A DNA stretch of 44,848 nt from an uncultured Desulfuromonadales bacterium. GTDB lineage: Bacteria > Desulfobacterota > Desulfuromonadia > Desulfuromonadales > Trichloromonadaceae. A program made the position numbers and the translations under genes. The stretch covers positions 1 to 44,848 of the forward strand of contig CALZIZ010000005.1 of assembly GCA_945787465.1 (NCBI GenBank), in the 5' to 3' direction. Below are positions 9,788-19,180 of the stretch, piece after piece. The notes under the pieces were generated by a model, which was not told where the DNA came from, did not search any database, and was given only the letters and a program-made list of their open reading frames with translations. The first letter of the stretch is position 1, and every line of letters begins with the position of its first letter.

Positions 9788-10423
9788 ATGGAAGCAATCC
9801 TGTTCGACCTGGACAACACCCTCTACTCGCCGGAGCGGGAGCTCTTCTCGCTGATCGACGTGCGTATCAACCGTTACATGAAAGATGTGGTGGGAATCCC
9901 CCACGCCGAGGTGGACGGGCTGCGGCGCAAGTACTGGGCCGAATACGGGGTCACCCTGCAGGGGCTGATCCGCCACCACGGGGTCGATGCCGAAGACTAC
10001 CTCGAATACGTCCACGACGTGGACGTGGCGACCCGTCTGCAACCCGACCCGCAGTTGCGCCAGACCCTTGAGAAGCTTCCCCAGCGCAAGGTGGTCTTCA
10101 CCAACGGCTCGCGCGGCCACGCCTTTCGGGTGCTCGACGCGCTGGAGCTGAGTGACCAGTTCGAGGCGATCTATGATATCCGCATCGCCGAGTATCTGCC
10201 CAAACCTTTTTGCGAGCCTTACCACAAGGTCCTGGAGGCCATGGAGGTGCCCGCCAACCGCTGCATCATGGTCGAGGATTCCCGGGAGAATCTGCGCACC
10301 GCCAAGGATCTGGGGATGAGCACCATCCTGGTCGGCGGCACCGAGCGACCGCCCTTTGTCGACGCCCAGGTTGCCTCGGCGGCGGAGGTCCTGCAGGTCG
10401 TTGAGAGATGGACCGGCGCCTGA
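9788..10423 (+). CDS. HAD-family pyrimidine 5'-nucleotidase-like hydrolase
   Basis: MEAILFDLDNTLYSPE start; VVFTNGSRGHA; IMVEDSRENLRTAKDLGM. Confidence 0.88.
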   Translation: MEAILFDLDNTLYSPERELFSLIDVRINRYMKDVVGIPHAEVDGLRRKYWAEYGVTLQGLIRHHGVDAEDYLEYVHDVDVATRLQPDPQLRQTLEKLPQRKVVFTNGSRGHAFRVLDALELSDQFEAIYDIRIAEYLPKPFCEPYHKVLEAMEVPANRCIMVEDSRENLRTAKDLGMSTILVGGTERPPFVDAQVASAAEVLQVVERWTGA

Positions 10424-10424
10424 G

Positions 10425-11858
10425 ATGGTCTCGATGGACATTTCTCTTTCGGCCAAGGTTCTCAAGGTTGTCAACTCGGCATTCTACAGCTTTCCTCAGA
10501 AAATCAGCACCATCCATCAGGCGGTTTCGATTCTCGGCATCAATGCCGTAAGAAACCTGGTTTTTTCTTTTTCGTTTCTCAGCATCGAGCCTGCCAGACC
10601 CGGCGACCCTTTTGACTATAAAGACTTCTGGAAACGCTCCCTTGCAGCCGCTGTCTCAGCCCGCCTGATCGTCACCAAGCTGAAAAAAAACGACCTTGAG
10701 CCCGAAGAGTTTTTCATCGCCGGGCTGCTGGAAAATGCCGGTGAGCTGTTTCTCGCCCGGACCTACCCGAAGGACTATCCTCGCGATCGCTCCGCTGTTT
10801 CAGCAGGGGAAAAGTCTCTCTGCGAAGCTGAATACGAAACCCTAGGTGCCGATCATAGCTTTATCGGCAGCGAGGTGTTCAAGGCTTGGCGTTTTCCCGA
10901 AGTGCTCTGGCGACCGATCCGCTTTCACCACACCCCCAGGGCAGATTCAGGGGCCGACAAAAAGCTGCAACTCATCACCCACGTCATCCACTTTGCCGGG
11001 TTGCTGGTCAACATTCTCCACTCGCGCAGCCCGGACAAGCAGATCAAGGCCTTTCGGGCGCGGGCCAAAGCGACCCTTCGTTTGAGCGACAGCGATATTG
11101 ACGACATCTTCGACAGTGTCCATTCCGAGGTCAATGCCGCGGCCGATTACTTCGGCCTCAAAGTCGAAAAAACCCGCTCGGTAGCCGAGATCCTGCAGCA
11201 GGCCAACGCGGAATTAAGCGTGCTCAACATGTCTTATGACCAGATGAACCGCGAACTGGTTCAGGCCAAGGTCAGGCTCGAAACCCTGACCGGGGAGCTC
11301 GAAGAAAAAAACCGGGTCCTTGAAAGCCTGGTCCACATAGACGGGCTGACCGGGGTCTATAACCACAGATTCTTTCAGGACTTTCTCGGAAAGGAGATCA
11401 CCCGCGCGACTCGCCATGAGCGCCCCATCAGCCTGGTGCTGGGCGATATCGACCACTTCAAGAACTTCAACGACACCTACGGCCACCAGGTCGGAGACTT
11501 TATCCTCAAAGAAGTCTGCACGGTGGCCCAGGATTCTCTGCGAGAGCATGACATCATCGCCCGCTACGGTGGCGAGGAATTCGTTTTCGTGCTGCCGGAA
11601 ACCGACACCGAAGGAGCCAAGCTGGTGGCGGAGAGACTCCGCTCGGTGATTGCCGACCACCAGTTCAAAGGCGACGACACCAGCTACCAGGTCACCATGA
11701 GCCTGGGGGTGGCGACCATGAGCCCCGAAGGTGAAACGTTCAAAAAAAACGAATTCATCGGCTTTGCCGACGAAGCCCTCTTCAACGCCAAGCAACGCGG
11801 CCGCAACCGGGTGGAGATTTACTCCCCTAAAGCCCGGTGGTTTGGCCGCAAAGCCTGA
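10425..11858 (+). CDS. HDOD-GGDEF protein (putative diguanylate cyclase), HDOD domain apparently lacking its N-terminus
   Basis: SMDISLSAKVLKVVNSAFYSFPQKISTIHQAVSILG (HDOD interior) and DGLTGVYNHRFF...RYGGEEFVFVLPETD (GG[D/E]EF as GGEEF). Confidence 0.88.
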   Translation: MVSMDISLSAKVLKVVNSAFYSFPQKISTIHQAVSILGINAVRNLVFSFSFLSIEPARPGDPFDYKDFWKRSLAAAVSARLIVTKLKKNDLEPEEFFIAGLLENAGELFLARTYPKDYPRDRSAVSAGEKSLCEAEYETLGADHSFIGSEVFKAWRFPEVLWRPIRFHHTPRADSGADKKLQLITHVIHFAGLLVNILHSRSPDKQIKAFRARAKATLRLSDSDIDDIFDSVHSEVNAAADYFGLKVEKTRSVAEILQQANAELSVLNMSYDQMNRELVQAKVRLETLTGELEEKNRVLESLVHIDGLTGVYNHRFFQDFLGKEITRATRHERPISLVLGDIDHFKNFNDTYGHQVGDFILKEVCTVAQDSLREHDIIARYGGEEFVFVLPETDTEGAKLVAERLRSVIADHQFKGDDTSYQVTMSLGVATMSPEGETFKKNEFIGFADEALFNAKQRGRNRVEIYSPKARWFGRKA

Positions 11859-11892
11859 CCGCCCGCCATTTTCCACTGACAGGGACAAGACC

Positions 11893-12741
11893 ATGCTCCT
11901 CTTAGGTGCCCACATGTCTATCGCCGGCGGCGTGGAAAAAGCCATCCTGCGCGGCGAAGAGCTCGGCTGCACGGCGATCCAGGTGTTTACCAAGAACGCC
12001 AACCAGTGGCGGGCCAAGGCCATCTCCGCCGAAACAGCCAGCGCCTTTGCCCAGGCCTGGCGCAGCAGTGGCATCAAAACCGTAATAGCCCACGACAGCT
12101 ACCTGATCAATCTTGCTGCCCCCGAAGAGGACAAGTGGCTCAGGGCCCGCAACGCATTTATCGACGAAATGCAGCGCTGCGCCCTGCTCGGGATACCGGC
12201 CCTGGTCATGCACCCGGGGGCCCATCTCGGGTCCGGCGAAAAAGCCGGAATCGAGCGTATCGCCGCAGCCTTTAAAGGCATTTTTGCCGAAGCACCCGAA
12301 GGGGTGACCGTTCTTATTGAAAACACCGCCGGCCAGGGCAGCTACCTGGGGGGGCGCTTCGAACATCTTGCCGAAATCATGGACCGGCTCCCGAAAGGGC
12401 GCCTCGGAATCTGCTTCGATACCTGCCACGCTTTTGCCGCCGGCTACGACATCTCCAGTACCGAAGGCTACGCGGGGGTCATGGAAGAGTTCCGACGCCT
12501 TGTGGGACTGGAACATCTTCACGCCTTTCACCTCAACGACAGCAAAAAGCCCCTCGGCTCGGCGGTAGACCGCCACGAACACATCGGCAAGGGCGCCATC
12601 GGCCTGCAGGGGTTTGCACAACTGATGGGCGACCCACGCTTTGCGGCGGTCCCCAAGATCCTCGAAACACCCAAGGGGGAGGACAATGAATTTGATCGCA
12701 TGAACCTGGGCCTGCTCAGGGGCCTGGCGAAGGAGGATTAG
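11893..12741 (+). CDS. nfo: Endonuclease IV
   Basis: MLLLGAHMSIAGGVEKAI; ICFDTCHAFAAGYD; FHLNDSKKPLGSAVDRHEHIGKG. Confidence 0.96.
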   Translation: MLLLGAHMSIAGGVEKAILRGEELGCTAIQVFTKNANQWRAKAISAETASAFAQAWRSSGIKTVIAHDSYLINLAAPEEDKWLRARNAFIDEMQRCALLGIPALVMHPGAHLGSGEKAGIERIAAAFKGIFAEAPEGVTVLIENTAGQGSYLGGRFEHLAEIMDRLPKGRLGICFDTCHAFAAGYDISSTEGYAGVMEEFRRLVGLEHLHAFHLNDSKKPLGSAVDRHEHIGKGAIGLQGFAQLMGDPRFAAVPKILETPKGEDNEFDRMNLGLLRGLAKED

Positions 12742-13191
12742 ATGCGCGCGGTATTACAACGGGTGTCTTCGGCCAGTGTGGTCGTTGCCGAAAAAACCGT
12801 CGGCGAAATTGCCGGAGGAATTCTGGTGCTGCTCGGCGTCGAGCAGGGCGACTCGGAGGCTGATGCCCGTTACCTGGCGGAAAAAACCGCCGGGTTGCGG
12901 ATTTTTGAAGACACCGACGGAAAAATGAACCTGTCCCTTGGCGACGTTGGCGGCGCGGTGCTGGTCGTCTCCCAGTTCACCCTGCTCGGCGACTGCCGCA
13001 AGGGGCGCCGCCCGGGTTTCTCCCGTGCTGCCGACCCGCAGCAGGCCAATGCCCTTTATGAATTTTTTTCCCAGCAACTGCGCCTGCAGGGGCTTGCGGT
13101 TGCAACCGGAGTGTTTCAGGCTGAAATGAACGTGCACCTGGTCAACGATGGCCCGGTGACCCTGCTGCTTGACAGTCGAAAGGTATTTTGA
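12742..13191 (+). CDS. dtd: D-aminoacyl-tRNA deacylase
   Basis: [35 protein letters not shown]. Confidence 0.96.
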   Translation: MRAVLQRVSSASVVVAEKTVGEIAGGILVLLGVEQGDSEADARYLAEKTAGLRIFEDTDGKMNLSLGDVGGAVLVVSQFTLLGDCRKGRRPGFSRAADPQQANALYEFFSQQLRLQGLAVATGVFQAEMNVHLVNDGPVTLLLDSRKVF

Positions 13192-13697
13192 TGAGTGATG
13201 AACATTTAGAGGAAAGAAGGCCCAGCAAGTCGGCAAAAAAGCGTGCCGCTAAGGCGGTCGAAGAGATGGCACGGCAACTGGTGGAACTGGCAGAAGCCCA
13301 GTGGCAGAAGCTGCCCGCCTCGGACGAGATCCGCGAAGAGGTTGAGATGGCCCGGCAGACCAAGGGCCATGGGGCCCGCAAACGCCAGCTCAAACACCTG
13401 GCTGGAGAGTTGCGGCGCCGCGAAGAGCAACTGCCTGACCTGCAGGACTTTCTAGAAGGCCTCTCCCAGTCCCAGTTGGGAGAAAAAAAGGCCTTCCACC
13501 ATCTTGAAGAGCTGCGTGACAGGCTTTGCGACAGCGAGCGTTCCGCCGCCGCCCTTGAAGAGATCGAAAAGAACTGGCCGAGCGTCGATGGCCCGGCCCT
13601 GGTTCGCCTGGCCCGTTCGGCCCAGGAAAACCGGGATCGTCGGGCTTTCCGGGAGATTTTCCGGCGCCTTAAGGACGCCTCGGAAAACAACGACTGA
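13191..13697 (+). CDS. DUF615/DarP (YjgA)-like ribosome-associated protein
   Basis: KSAKKRAAKAVEEMARQLVELAEAQWQKLP; RRKDKASENND-like tail pattern; overlaps dtd stop. Confidence 0.75.
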   Translation: MSDEHLEERRPSKSAKKRAAKAVEEMARQLVELAEAQWQKLPASDEIREEVEMARQTKGHGARKRQLKHLAGELRRREEQLPDLQDFLEGLSQSQLGEKKAFHHLEELRDRLCDSERSAAALEEIEKNWPSVDGPALVRLARSAQENRDRRAFREIFRRLKDASENND

Positions 13698-13713
13698 GTA
13701 TTGGCCCACCACG

Positions 13714-13745
13714 ACAAAAGGCCCGCATAAAAGCGGGCCTTTTGT
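13714..13745. terminator. Bidirectional terminator between convergent genes
   Basis: ACAAAAGGCCCGC-ataaaa-GCGGGCCTTTTGT perfect 13-bp stem. Confidence 0.9.
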
Positions 13746-13771
13746 GAATCGCTGGTCTGGCGGGAGGCGTT

Positions 13772-14101
13772 TTACAGGGCCTTCTTGATCAGGCCTTCGA
13801 GCTGGTTTTTGGGAACCGCCCCGACAACCTGGTCAACCACCTGGCCGTCCTTGAAAAGGATCAGGGTAGGAATGCCGCGCACCCCGTACTGGCCGGGAGT
13901 CGCAGGATTTTCGTCGACATTAAGCTTGCCGACCTTGACCTTGCCCTCGTAATCGTCAGCGAGGCCGTCAACCAAGGGGCCGATGGCTTTGCAGGGAGCA
14001 CACCAGGAAGCCCAAAAGTCAACCAGTACCGGTTCGGAGGACTTGAGAACTTCACTTTCAAAAGAATCATCAGTGAGTTGAAGCACTTTATCACTGGCCA
14101 T
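13772..14101 (-). CDS. trxA: Thioredoxin (WCAPC active site)
   Basis: VDFWASWCAPCKAIGPLVD; GVRGIPTLILFKDG. Confidence 0.94.
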   Translation of the reverse strand: MASDKVLQLTDDSFESEVLKSSEPVLVDFWASWCAPCKAIGPLVDGLADDYEGKVKVGKLNVDENPATPGQYGVRGIPTLILFKDGQVVDQVVGAVPKNQLEGLIKKAL

Positions 14102-14329
14102 AATGCAATCTCCTTCTGGGACTGGGATATCAATCAATTATTACTCTGCCAATCATAAAACACCCTTTAAAAAAATCAAGGATATAATTTTAGCCCAAAC
14201 CGCGAAAACAGCAGTCTTTTTCAATAGCCCCCCGGGAAACGGCCCGGAGTCGGGCCGAAAACTTGACAGCCCCCCGGAGCGCACCCTATGATGCCTTCAT
14301 TTAATAAAAAGGGGGGGGGACTGCACTCT

Positions 14330-14905
14330 ATGAAACAGGAAAAACTCACCCGGTCCCTGGCCGAACATACCAGAGTCCTCGAAGCCTTGCTGCAAAACCA
14401 CGAACAGGCACTTGTTGATCTCTCGACCCGGGTTGTCGAATGCTTCCACCGGGGCAACCGCCTGCTGGTCCTGGGCTCGGGGGCCTTTGGCCCGATCGCC
14501 AACCGCATCGCCAGCCTCTTCACGCACCGCCTGGGCCTCGACCGCCCCCTGCTGCCGGCGGTGTCCTTAAGCCAGGACCCCACCCTGGCTCTGAGCCTGG
14601 GCCGGGACAATCAACTCTCCGAGTTTTTCACCCGTCAGGTGCGATCGATGTCAGCCGACGGTGACGTGCTGCTCGCCTTTGGCGACAACCGCCGAGACCA
14701 GGCCCTTGAGGATGCGCTTGACCTGGCGCGCCAGCAGGGCTGCGCCACCTCCGCCATGGTCCAGAGCAAGGAGACCCTGACCTGCGAACCCCCTGATTTT
14801 CTCTTTCAGCTCGAAACCGACTCTCCGGCCAGAGCCGTAGAAAGCGCCCTGTTCTTCGGCCACCTGCTCTGCGAACTGGTCGAGGCAGAGCTCTTTGGCA
14901 TCTGA
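14330..14905 (+). CDS. SIS-domain protein, GmhA/phosphoheptose-isomerase-like
   Basis: RGNRLLVLGSGAFGPIANRIASLFTHRLGLDRPLLPAVSLSQDPTLALSLGRD. Confidence 0.75.
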   Translation: MKQEKLTRSLAEHTRVLEALLQNHEQALVDLSTRVVECFHRGNRLLVLGSGAFGPIANRIASLFTHRLGLDRPLLPAVSLSQDPTLALSLGRDNQLSEFFTRQVRSMSADGDVLLAFGDNRRDQALEDALDLARQQGCATSAMVQSKETLTCEPPDFLFQLETDSPARAVESALFFGHLLCELVEAELFGI

Positions 14906-14919
14906 AAGATGCAGAACAT

Positions 14920-15020
14920 AGGTATCAGGTGTCAGGCTCCAGGTTCCAGGAAAGGCCATGCCTTGAACCTTGAACCTTGAACCTTGAACCTTGAACCTTG
15001 AACCTTGAACCTTGATACCT
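14920..15020. repeat. Inverted heptad-repeat island: AGG-type heptamers then (CCTTGAA)7 tandem
   Basis: AGGTATC AGGTGTC AGGCTCC AGGTTCC (14920-14947), then seven CCTTGAA plus CCTTGAT (14961-15016); AGGTATCA at one end pairs with TGATACCT at the other. Confidence 0.9.
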
Positions 15021-15037
15021 GAATCCGAAGGATTCTT

Positions 15038-15712
15038 ATGCCCGACTACCCCATCGTGGTTCAGATCGAAAACCGGCTCTGCGTGGTGATTGGGGGCGGT
15101 GCTGTCGGGTTGCGCAAGGTTCGTGGATTACTTGAAGCCGGCGCGCGGGTTCGGTTGATCAGCGCCGATCCGGTCGCCAGCGACCTTCTGCCTGAGAAAG
15201 CACCGATCGAAATTCTCCAGCGGCCCTATCGCAACGGCGACCTCCAGGGCGCCGCACTGGCCTTTGCCGCAACCTCCGACCGCCAGACCAACCAGGCGGT
15301 GGCGCGGGAGGCTGCGCACCTCGGCATCCCGGCCAACCTGGCCGACTCCCCGGCGCAAGGCAGCTTCACCCTTCCGGCCGTGCTGCGCCGCGGCGGTTTG
15401 ACCATCGCCGTGAGTACCGGCGGTGGCAGCCCGGCCCTGGCAGCCCTGGTCAAGGGACAACTCGAAGCCACCTGGGGGCCGGAGTGGGAAACGGTTCTCG
15501 AGGTCGCGGCCGCGCTGCGCCAAAAGCGATTGACAGAGCCTGCACCGGCCGAATATAATCAAGGGGTTTTGCGCTGCCTTTTGGACTCTAACCTCCCTGC
15601 CCTGATCGCCGACGGCAAGCTTGCCTGTGTTGACCAACTGCTCGAAGAGCACTTGGGCAAAGGCTGCACCTTGAGCGCGTTGGGAATCCACCTGCCGAAA
15701 GGGATGACATGA
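15038..15712 (+). CDS. Precorrin-2 dehydrogenase/sirohydrochlorin ferrochelatase-like (CysG N-terminal/Met8 type)
   Basis: YPIVVQIENRLCVVIGGGAVGLRKVRGLLEAGA NAD-binding motif; SPAQGSFTLPAVLRRGGLTIAVSTGGGSPALA. Confidence 0.92.
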   Translation: MPDYPIVVQIENRLCVVIGGGAVGLRKVRGLLEAGARVRLISADPVASDLLPEKAPIEILQRPYRNGDLQGAALAFAATSDRQTNQAVAREAAHLGIPANLADSPAQGSFTLPAVLRRGGLTIAVSTGGGSPALAALVKGQLEATWGPEWETVLEVAAALRQKRLTEPAPAEYNQGVLRCLLDSNLPALIADGKLACVDQLLEEHLGKGCTLSALGIHLPKGMT

Positions 15713-16557
15713 CCGTCAACATCCTGCTCTTCAAAATCACCCTTTTGCTCTACGCCGTCGCCATGGTCCTGTATCTTGTCGATGTCATCGCCCGGCGGGA
15801 AAAAGCCGGCCGCTACGCTCGCTGGGTGCTGCTGGGCGGCTTTCTCGTCCACTGCGCGACCCTGCTGGCACGCTACTTCGAGGCCGGCTACACGCCGGTG
15901 GCCAACCTCCATGAGTCCCTGTCGTTCTTCGCCTGGACCATCATCGGCATCTTTCTGCTCTTCGACGCCCGCTACCGCCTCAGCGTGCTCGGCGCTTTCA
16001 GCTGTCCGCTGGCTCTGGTACTGATGATCATCAGCAGCACCGCCTCGACCGCCATGCGCGAGCTCAATCCGGCGCTGAACAGCTGGTGGTTTCCGGTCCA
16101 TGTGACCCTGGCCTTTTTAGGCAACGCGGTCTTCGCCCTCGCCTTTGTGGCCGGAATCATGTATCTGCTGCAGGAACGGATGCTCAAAAGCAAAAAACTC
16201 TCCGGCCTCTACTATCGCCTGCCCTCGCTTGAAGTTCTCGACAGCATCAACTACAAGTGCCTGACCTTCGGCTTTCCGCTGATGACCATGGGCATCATCT
16301 CCGGGGCCGTCTGGGCCAATTCGGCCTGGGGTGGTTACTGGCGTTGGGATCCGAAGGAAACCTGGGCTCTGATCACCTGGTTTCTCTATGCCGCCCTGCT
16401 TCACGGCCGGCTGAATGTCGGTTGGCGCGGACGCCGCGCAGCGGTCCTGGCCATCATCGGCTTTCTCTGCCTGCTGTTCGCCTTTCTCGGCGTCAACCTG
16501 CTCCTTTCTGACTTCCACAGCTTTAAAGCCATGGAAGGTCAGCAGCTGCCGCAGTAA
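15709..16557 (+). CDS. ccsA: Cytochrome c biogenesis protein (CcsA/ResC, HemX-like)
   Basis: polytopic; [29 protein letters not shown] tryptophan-rich WWD-type motif. Confidence 0.9.
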   Translation: MTVNILLFKITLLLYAVAMVLYLVDVIARREKAGRYARWVLLGGFLVHCATLLARYFEAGYTPVANLHESLSFFAWTIIGIFLLFDARYRLSVLGAFSCPLALVLMIISSTASTAMRELNPALNSWWFPVHVTLAFLGNAVFALAFVAGIMYLLQERMLKSKKLSGLYYRLPSLEVLDSINYKCLTFGFPLMTMGIISGAVWANSAWGGYWRWDPKETWALITWFLYAALLHGRLNVGWRGRRAAVLAIIGFLCLLFAFLGVNLLLSDFHSFKAMEGQQLPQ

Positions 16558-16570
16558 ACGGATAGGTCTT

Positions 16571-17887
16571 ATGAATATCATCGTCGTGGGGCTCAGTCAC
16601 AAGACCGCCCCCGTAGAAATACGCGAACGGGTCGCCTTCGCCCCGACCGCCATGGAGAAACCCCTCAACGAACTGGTGGCGCTGCCCGCCGTTCATGAAG
16701 GGGTGATCGTCTCGACCTGCAACCGGGTCGAATTCTATGCCACCAGCCGCGATGCCGAAGCCGCCGTGGCGCAACTGCGCCGGTTCATGGCCTCGTTTCA
16801 CGGTATCAGCCCCGAAGAGCTCGAGAACCACCTTTACGATTACCAGGGAGAAGACGCCATCAAGCATGTCTTCAGGGTAGCGGCCAGCCTCGACTCCATG
16901 GTTATCGGCGAACCGCAGATTCTCGGACAGATCAAGACCTCTTACGGTTACGCCAGTGAATTCAAGACCGTCGGCCTGATTCTCAACCGTTTTCTGCACA
17001 AGGCCTTCTCGGTCGCCAAGCGGGTGCGCACCGAAACCAATATCGCCGGCAACGCCGTCTCGGTCTCCTTTGCCGCTGTGGAGCTGGCGCGCAAGATCTT
17101 CGGCAGCATCGACAACAAGACGGTCATGATCATCGGTGCCGGCGAGATGTGCGAACTGGCCGCACGCCACTTCGTCAATAATGGCGTGACCTCGGTGATG
17201 GTCACCAACCGTACCCTGGAGCGGGCTCAGAAGCTGGCCGATGAATTCCAGGGGCGGGCGGTCCCCTTCGACGATTTCGCCAATCACCTGGCCCAGGTCG
17301 ACATCGTCATGACCTCCACCGGTGCGCCCAATTACATACTGGGGCACAAGAAGGTCGAGGAGGTCATCCGCCAGCGCAAGAACAAGCCGATGTTTTTTAT
17401 CGACATCGCCGTACCCCGCGACATCGACCCCAAGGTTAACGACATCGCCAACATTTACCTCTACGACGTTGACGATCTGCAAGGCGTGGTGCAGGCCAAC
17501 CTCAAGGAACGTCACAAAGAAGCTAAAAAGGCCGAAGCGATTATCGACCAGGAAATCGGCCAGTTCTATCGCTGGCTCGGCAGCCTGGACGTGGTCCCGA
17601 CCATTGTCTCGCTGCGCAGAAAGATGGAAGATATCCGCCAGGGGGAGCTGACCAAGACGTTTTCAAACCTCAAGGACCTTGGCAAAAAGGAACGCAAGGC
17701 CATCGAGGCGCTGACCTCGGCGATCATCAACAAAGTCCTCCATGAGCCAACGGCCGTCCTTAAGCAATCCCAGAACGATTCCAGCGGAGATAGCTATGTG
17801 GACGCGGTTCGAGCCCTGTTCGCACTGGAGCCGCCGCAAACTGAAATTGATATGACGAATTCGGATCAGAGATCTGAGACCGATTAA
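16571..17887 (+). CDS. hemA: Glutamyl-tRNA reductase
   Basis: [49 protein letters not shown]. Confidence 0.97.
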   Translation: MNIIVVGLSHKTAPVEIRERVAFAPTAMEKPLNELVALPAVHEGVIVSTCNRVEFYATSRDAEAAVAQLRRFMASFHGISPEELENHLYDYQGEDAIKHVFRVAASLDSMVIGEPQILGQIKTSYGYASEFKTVGLILNRFLHKAFSVAKRVRTETNIAGNAVSVSFAAVELARKIFGSIDNKTVMIIGAGEMCELAARHFVNNGVTSVMVTNRTLERAQKLADEFQGRAVPFDDFANHLAQVDIVMTSTGAPNYILGHKKVEEVIRQRKNKPMFFIDIAVPRDIDPKVNDIANIYLYDVDDLQGVVQANLKERHKEAKKAEAIIDQEIGQFYRWLGSLDVVPTIVSLRRKMEDIRQGELTKTFSNLKDLGKKERKAIEALTSAIINKVLHEPTAVLKQSQNDSSGDSYVDAVRALFALEPPQTEIDMTNSDQRSETD

Positions 17888-17906
17888 ACAAAGGAGTCGC
17901 ACGAAC

Positions 17907-18869
17907 ATGGCAAAAAAGACACTGCGCATCGGCACCCGAGCAAGCCAACTGGCCCTCTGGCAGGCCAACTGGGTGAAGTCCGAACTGGAGAAACGCTACC
18001 CTGAACTCGAAGTCACCCTGACCAAGATCAAGACCCAGGGCGACAAGATCCTCGATGTCCCCCTGGCCATGGTCGGCGGCAAAGGCCTGTTCGTCAAGGA
18101 GATCGAAGAGGCCATGCTGCGCGACGAAATCGACATCGCCGTCCATTCGATGAAGGACGTCCCCACGGTCTTTCCCGAAGGGCTGGCGCTGCGCTGCATC
18201 ACCGAGCGCGAAGACCCCCGGGACATCTGCATCCTTAAGCCCGGCTTCAAGTCGTTCCAGGATCTGCCCCAGGGTGCGCGCATCGGCACCTCGTCACTGC
18301 GCCGCAAGGCCCAGCTGCTGCACCTGCGCCCCGACTTCCAGATGATCGACATCCGCGGCAACGTCCAAACCCGCATCAGCAAGCTCACCGAGGAGGATCT
18401 CGACGGTGTGGTGCTGGCCTCCGCCGGCATGAAGCGGCTCGGTTTTACCGGCCAGATCAGCGAGTACCTGCCCGTCGAGGTCTCCCTCCCGGCCATCGGC
18501 CAGGGCGCCCTGGGCCTGGAGAGCCGCATCGATGCCGCAGAGATCAACGACCTGATCGACTTCTTCAACCACCCCGAGACAGCCTGCGCGGTCAAGGCCG
18601 AGCGCGCGCTGCTCGCCCGCCTCGAAGGCGGCTGCCAGGTTCCCATCGCCGCCTTCGGCACCGTCGAAGGCGACCGGCTCAGCTTCACCGGCCTGGTTTC
18701 TGATGTGGAAGGCAAGCGGATGCTGAAAAAGACCGCCCAGGGCCCTGTCGACCAGGCCGAAAAGATCGGCATCTCCGTCGCAGACGACCTGCTGATCAAG
18801 GGCGCCGACAAGATCCTCAACGAGGTCTACCAGCACGAGACCTTCAACGTAAACAAAGAAGACGTCTAG
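17907..18869 (+). CDS. hemC: Hydroxymethylbilane synthase
   Basis: RIGTRASQLALWQANWV; HSMKDVPTVFPEG; RALLARLEGGCQVPIAA. Confidence 0.97.
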   Translation: MAKKTLRIGTRASQLALWQANWVKSELEKRYPELEVTLTKIKTQGDKILDVPLAMVGGKGLFVKEIEEAMLRDEIDIAVHSMKDVPTVFPEGLALRCITEREDPRDICILKPGFKSFQDLPQGARIGTSSLRRKAQLLHLRPDFQMIDIRGNVQTRISKLTEEDLDGVVLASAGMKRLGFTGQISEYLPVEVSLPAIGQGALGLESRIDAAEINDLIDFFNHPETACAVKAERALLARLEGGCQVPIAAFGTVEGDRLSFTGLVSDVEGKRMLKKTAQGPVDQAEKIGISVADDLLIKGADKILNEVYQHETFNVNKEDV

Positions 18870-19033
18870 GAGGCTGTCGGACTTAACATGAACCTACTGC
18901 GAAATCGGCTGATCGGCCCATATTCTCGACAATTTTCGACAAATAGCCCTGCTATTTGCTCTCAAATTCTCGAAAATCTGGCCTCGAACATCCAATCTCT
19001 CGCGACGGTCCGTCAAGTCCGACACCCTCCTAG
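18866..19033. mobile_element. 168-bp MITE-like element, copy 1
   Basis: CTAGGAGGCTGTCGGACTT...AAGTCCGACACCCTCCTAG terminal inverted repeats (18/19); about 93% identical by eye to 25509-25676. Confidence 0.85.
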
Positions 19034-19100
19034 TCCCCTCAACAACCCCGGGCTGCGGCCGAAGCGGTGCCACCGCTTCGGCCGTTGCCTGTTAAATACG

Positions 19101-19170
19101 AAGGAACAAGGTGAAAGGAAAAAGGTTAAAGGACAGTCCTTTCTCCTTGAGCCTTTCACCTTGAACCTGG
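19101..19170. repeat. Inverted 7-bp-period repeat hairpin
   Basis: AAGGAAC AAGGTGA AAGGAAA AAGGTTA AAGGAC | A | GTCCTTT CTCCTTG AGCCTTT CACCTTG AACC; CAAGGTGAAAGG/CCTTTCACCTTG arms. Confidence 0.8.
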
Positions 19171-19180
19171 TTTTTAAGGT

